Shown piece after piece: positions 5,294 to 5,601 of a stretch of 5,601 nucleotides of DNA. Made by a program: the position numbers and the translations under genes. A model generated the notes under the pieces. The model searched no databases. It was not told the DNA's origin and saw only the letters and a program-made list of their open reading frames with translations. Positions within the stretch are counted from its first letter, which is position 1. Each line of letters begins with the position of its first letter. The DNA lies in contig NZ_KL585427.1 in NCBI RefSeq assembly GCF_000721935.1, positions 37,974-43,574 on the forward strand, in the 5' to 3' direction. The stretch comes from Streptomyces sp. NRRL WC-3549. Lineage in GTDB: Bacteria > Actinomycetota > Actinomycetes > Streptomycetales > Streptomycetaceae.

Positions 5294-5601
5294 TCAGGTC
5301 CCCTCCGCGGTCACGACACCTGCTCCGGCCCTCAGCTCCGCGGCCAGGGCGCTCAGTTCGGCAGGTGTCGCACAGTCGAGTACGGCCCAGGCGAGCCGGT
5401 CCCCCGAGTTCTCGGCGGGGCGCACCTGTGTACCCGGCGTGAGTCTGGGCTCGTAGCGGGCGACGCCCGGCCGGCCGGCCCAGGCGTCCAGGTCCAGCGA
5501 GACCAGCCGGCCCGGGCGCGGCGCCGACAGGAACAGGCGGCCCGCGGCGCGCACCGGGTTCCGGCCGTCGGGGGTCGCCGGGAGCTCGCCGAGGGCGAGC
5601 C
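5294..5601 (-). CDS. C-terminal end of a second ATP-grasp ligase (partial, runs off the window)
   Basis: The frame is open from the right edge to TGA at 5296-5294, giving 101 visible residues. A GTG at 5554 could be mistaken for a start, but coding sequence continues upstream of it ('LALGELPATPDGRNP') and no RBS is evident. The fragment 'AAGRLFLSAPRPGRLVSLDL' followed by 'GVARYEPRLTPGTQVRPAEN' and 'SGDRLAWAVLDCATPAELSA' parallels the C-terminal domain of the neighbouring complete ligase ('GAATRFLSAEPGTVTAIEGL', 'GVLDVALSAHVGDTVQPLRS', 'SWDRLGQVVAVAEDADAALA'): the same order of FLSA, PG, GV, G(T/D)xV, DRL(A/G) and A(E/A)L elements. I therefore read it as the end of a paralogous ATP-grasp enzyme whose catalytic part lies outside the window. 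It lies 45 bases upstream of the complete ligase gene and probably shares its transcript. Confidence 0.7.
   Translation of the reverse strand, partial: LALGELPATPDGRNPVRAAGRLFLSAPRPGRLVSLDLDAWAGRPGVARYEPRLTPGTQVRPAENSGDRLAWAVLDCATPAELSALAAELRAGAGVVTAEGT

Overview
The window is very G+C-rich, with strong G/C preference at third codon positions. It carries families typical of Streptomyces: an IclR regulator, an XRE regulator with a TPR-like helical region, an FMN-binding PPOX flavoprotein and paired ATP-grasp ligases. It is most likely chromosomal DNA of a Streptomyces or close relative. Every supported gene lies on the minus strand, so transcription runs from right to left and the long plus-strand frames are shadows.

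Right part (5601 to 3316): a compact operon. It contains the C-terminal end of one ATP-grasp ligase (5601-5294), a complete second ATP-grasp ligase (5248-4004), and a PPOX-class FMN flavoprotein (4017-3316) that overlaps the ligase stop by 14 bases. The two ligases have similar C-terminal domains. This looks like the edge of a small biosynthetic cassette for an amide- or peptide-bonded metabolite. Just after the operon are a candidate branched hairpin and a five-run G-rich tract.

Middle part (3315 to 1496): probably the most unusual region. A very small gene for a putative exported peptide (3048-2857) lies upstream of, and on the same strand as, a gene for an XRE DNA-binding protein with a long helical TPR-like C-terminal region (2736-1496). 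This layout resembles a receptor-plus-pheromone (RRNPP-like) pair. A dense array of inverted TTGGCAAG half-sites overlaps a good promoter in front of the small gene. An 11-base exact copy of its core lies in front of the regulator gene, in the same position relative to a weaker promoter-like pair. Both partners look damaged. A 22-bp tandem duplication changes the reading frame at the end of the peptide; without it the peptide would be 45 residues ending in APIDWP. A one-base frame break near 1921 splits the regulator.

Left part (1495 to 3): about 600 bases without an intact gene. It holds a short remnant that I read as the C-terminal end of a GH2 beta-galactosidase (about 1320-1099). An intact IclR-family regulator (899-3) follows, with an AT-rich upstream region.

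All family assignments come from reading the translated sequence. No database search was possible.
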